A stretch of DNA of 6,462 nucleotides from Oscillospiraceae bacterium. Lineage in GTDB: Bacteria > Bacillota > Clostridia > Oscillospirales > Acutalibacteraceae. Position 1 is the first letter of the stretch; the number at the start of each line of letters is the position of its first letter. Below the pieces are notes generated by a model, which was not told where the DNA came from, did no database searches, and saw nothing but the letters and a program-made list of their open reading frames with translations. Both the position numbers and the translations under genes were made by a program. Below, one piece after another: positions 4,994-6,462 of the stretch. The stretch spans positions 1 through 6,462 of the forward strand of contig WREG01000116.1 in the NCBI GenBank assembly GCA_009779455.1, in the 5' to 3' direction.

Positions 4994-5842
4994 ATGTATC
5001 ATGAAAACCTAAACGGCAGAACTGCCGTAATAACCGGCGCCGGGGGCGTGCTTTGCAGCGCTTTCGCAAAGGATTTGGCGGCGCAGGGGATGAAAACGGC
5101 CCTGCTTGACATCAACCTTGACGCGGCGAAGGCTGTCGCGGGTGAAATCATCAAAGGCGGCGGCGAAGCTCTGGCCGTCAAATGCGACGTGCTTGACAAA
5201 AAGAGCCTTGAAGCGGCGCGGGACGAGATAAACGCCGTTTTCGGCACGGCGGGGCTTCTGCTCAACGGCGCGGGCGGGAATTCGCCCCTCGGCACCACAT
5301 CGAAGGAGAAATACGAGGCGGGCGACATAGCGAATAAAGCGGAGGGCGTGAAAACCTTTTTCGACCTCGACCCCGCCGGCATCCAATTCGTTTTCAATCT
5401 TAATTTTTTAGGTACGATGCTCGCCACGCAGGTTTTCGCCCCTGATCTGCTTGACAAGCCCTACGCCTCGGCAATAAACATAACCTCAATGAACGCCTAT
5501 AGGCCGCTGACGAAAATTCCTGCCTATTCCGCCGCCAAGGCTGCCGTTTCAAACTTCACCCAGTTTTTGGCGGTGCATTTCGCCGACGCGCCCATAAGGG
5601 TGAACGCCATAGCCCCCGGCTTTTTCTCCACGAACCAGAACAAAACGCTTTTATACAACGAAGACGGCAGCCTGACGCCGCGCTCGGAGAAGATACTGGG
5701 CCACACCCCTATGGGCCGCTTCGGCGTGACGGGGGATTTGACGGGCTCCCTGCTGTTTTTGGCGGACGAGGCGTATTCCGGCTTTATCACGGGCGTGGTT
5801 TTGCCCGTGGACGGAGGGTTTTCGGCGTATTCGGGGGTTTAG
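4994..5842 (+). CDS. uxuB: SDR-family oxidoreductase, probable D-mannonate oxidoreductase
   Basis: This is a 282-residue classical short-chain dehydrogenase. The nucleotide-binding start is AVITGAGGVLCSAFA (11-25), with Cys21 where many SDRs have glycine; Asp65 (KCDV), the NGAG motif (91-94), the structural Asn137 (FNLNFLG) and the catalytic triad Ser165, Tyr178 and Lys182 (YSAAK) follow. The segments TFFDLDPAG, SMNAYRPLTKIPAYSAAKAA, APGFFSTNQN and the end PVDGGFSAYSGV closely resemble Bacillus/clostridial mannonate oxidoreductases (UxuB/YjmF type), which interconvert D-fructuronate and D-mannonate with NAD(P)H in glucuronate catabolism. No uxuA, uxaC or kdg gene is in view, so the substrate rests on protein similarity alone; another sugar acid is possible. 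ATG 4994 has AAGGA (4978-4982) at 11 nt; GTG 4985 would be only 2 nt away and is rejected. Confidence 0.85.
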   Translation: MYHENLNGRTAVITGAGGVLCSAFAKDLAAQGMKTALLDINLDAAKAVAGEIIKGGGEALAVKCDVLDKKSLEAARDEINAVFGTAGLLLNGAGGNSPLGTTSKEKYEAGDIANKAEGVKTFFDLDPAGIQFVFNLNFLGTMLATQVFAPDLLDKPYASAINITSMNAYRPLTKIPAYSAAKAAVSNFTQFLAVHFADAPIRVNAIAPGFFSTNQNKTLLYNEDGSLTPRSEKILGHTPMGRFGVTGDLTGSLLFLADEAYSGFITGVVLPVDGGFSAYSGV

Positions 5843-5877
5843 CAAATTACAAATTACAATTTACAATGCACAATTTC
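5843..5877. repeat. Heptad tandem repeat directly after the SDR gene
   Basis: It starts on the base after the TAG stop: CAAATTA, CAAATTA, CAATTTA, CAATGCA, CAATTTC, five ungapped seven-base units with a constant CAA at the start of each. The unit differs from the TTGAGAG type but has the same period. Confidence 0.75.
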
Positions 5878-5888
5878 AATGTTATCGT
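5860..5888 (+). promoter_or_regulatory. Possible weak promoter of the substrate-binding protein gene
   Basis: TTTACA (5860-5865) and TATCGT (5883-5888) match five and four of six consensus bases with 17-nt spacing. If used, the transcript would begin in the GC-rich palindrome that follows. The match is weak and partly made of repeat sequence. Confidence 0.2.
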
Positions 5889-5890
5889 AG

Positions 5891-5933
5891 GGCGGGGGCC
5901 TCGCTTGCGAGGCTTTGGGCTTCTGCCCCCGCC
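5891..5933. repeat. GC-rich nested palindrome
   Basis: GGCGGGGGC (5891-5899) pairs with GCCCCCGCC (5925-5933). Nested within is GCCTCGC (5898-5904) against GCGAGGC (5907-5913). It lacks a T run on either side, so it is unlikely to be an intrinsic terminator. It resembles dispersed palindromic repeats and shares CTCGCTTGCGAG (5900-5911) with the hairpin upstream of ung. Confidence 0.6.
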
Positions 5934-5970
5934 GCAGAACGTGGAAATTAAAAAAGGGGAGAGGATTTCA

Positions 5971-6462
5971 ATGAAAAAAGCCGCATTGATTTTAAGCTGC
6001 GCGGTTATCGCTTTATCGTTGGCATTCGGCGGCCATACCGTTTATATGATTAAAAACCCTCCGCATGTCGGGCAACGGGATAGGCTCAGCGATGACGCGG
6101 ATAACGGTTACAATTTAAATATGATTATGCAGGCCCGTCCGGAAAATTGGAAAAAAATCATAGGAAGCCCGGCTTTAAGCGAAAGTGAAATGCCCAAACT
6201 TGACGGCTCGACATCAACGGCAGCCATCACGGCCGAGTTGTTCAGGCAGTTTTTTGATTATGGCGACGGAAAAATCGCAGCGCAAATATGGCACACATCC
6301 GAATATGAGGCTTACGGAAATTTAATCGAGCAGGGTACATATATAGACGGCACATATGAAAAAGACAGCAGCAAAGGCTTGATTTTTGCGCCTCATCCCT
6401 CTGATTACTATATACGCTATGCGAAAGAAAAAGGCGTCGAACTTGAAATAGCGCCGATAGCG
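5971..6462 (+). CDS. PstS-like periplasmic-binding-type substrate-binding protein (3' partial)
   Basis: The frame is open from ATG 5971 to the window edge, giving 164 residues; the gene continues beyond. GAGG (5961-5964) stands six bases before the start. The N-terminus (MKKAALILSCAVIALSLAFG) is a signal peptide or membrane anchor; Cys10 sits too early to be a normal lipobox cysteine, so a lipoprotein is not supported. PKLDGSTSTAA (75-85) matches the anion-binding DGST loop of PstS-type phosphate-binding proteins, and IFAPHPSDYYIRYAKEKGVELEIAPIA resembles the segment that follows in that family. It therefore probably sits outside the membrane and binds phosphate or a similar ligand. No PstC/A/B partner is visible, so it could be a stand-alone PBP-like domain rather than a transporter part. 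Confidence 0.75.
   Translation, partial: MKKAALILSCAVIALSLAFGGHTVYMIKNPPHVGQRDRLSDDADNGYNLNMIMQARPENWKKIIGSPALSESEMPKLDGSTSTAAITAELFRQFFDYGDGKIAAQIWHTSEYEAYGNLIEQGTYIDGTYEKDSSKGLIFAPHPSDYYIRYAKEKGVELEIAPIA

Noticed and set aside
4999..5457. 152-codon open frame on the - strand
   Set aside because: It is antisense to the SDR gene, which has its full set of catalytic residues.
5891..5933. Terminator of the SDR gene
   Set aside because: The stem is strong but is followed by GCAGAACGTGG, not by a T run; a dispersed palindrome is the better reading.

Overview
The window reads as chromosomal DNA from an anaerobic member of the Clostridia (Bacillota). Several signals point that way: the paired radical-SAM and DUF2344 genes, a YqeG-type HAD phosphatase, a Bacillus/Clostridium-type SDR mannonate oxidoreductase, strong AGGAGG-like ribosome binding sites, and a TTG start on rpsU. 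The species cannot be named from the sequence. All supported genes lie on the + strand. No rRNA, tRNA, CRISPR array, transposase, phage gene or defence gene is visible.

Layout. 2-1327: C-terminal two thirds of a B12-binding-type radical SAM protein (5' end outside the window). It overlaps by 14 nt with 1314-2036, its usual DUF2344 partner, and that partner carries a 90-nt palindromic repeat inserted in frame. 2037-2155: a gap with three consecutive hairpins. 2177-2851: uracil-DNA glycosylase (ung). 2892-2920: a perfect-consensus sigma-A promoter that drives rpsU (2961-3137, ribosomal protein bS21), which is followed by a probable terminator. 3191-3730 (yqeG) and 3758-4825 (M24 Xaa-Pro peptidase) probably form a two-gene unit. 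4994-5842: an SDR closely resembling Bacillus-type D-mannonate oxidoreductase. 5971 to the window end: N-terminal 164 residues of a PstS-like substrate-binding protein, cut off by the window edge.

How the genes relate. Most are housekeeping: DNA uracil repair, a ribosomal protein, a likely phospholipid-pathway phosphatase, and proline-peptide turnover. The mannonate oxidoreductase stands without other hexuronate genes in view, so its pathway cannot be confirmed locally.

The most noteworthy content is not a gene system but repeats. There is a C/G-rich palindromic element inside a coding sequence. A related-looking GC-rich palindrome lies near the end of the window. Seven-nucleotide tandem repeat tracts sit at or over the stop codons of four genes (ung, yqeG, the M24 peptidase and the SDR). 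I see no convincing undescribed multi-gene system here. The longest gap without a gene is 168 nt (4826-4993).
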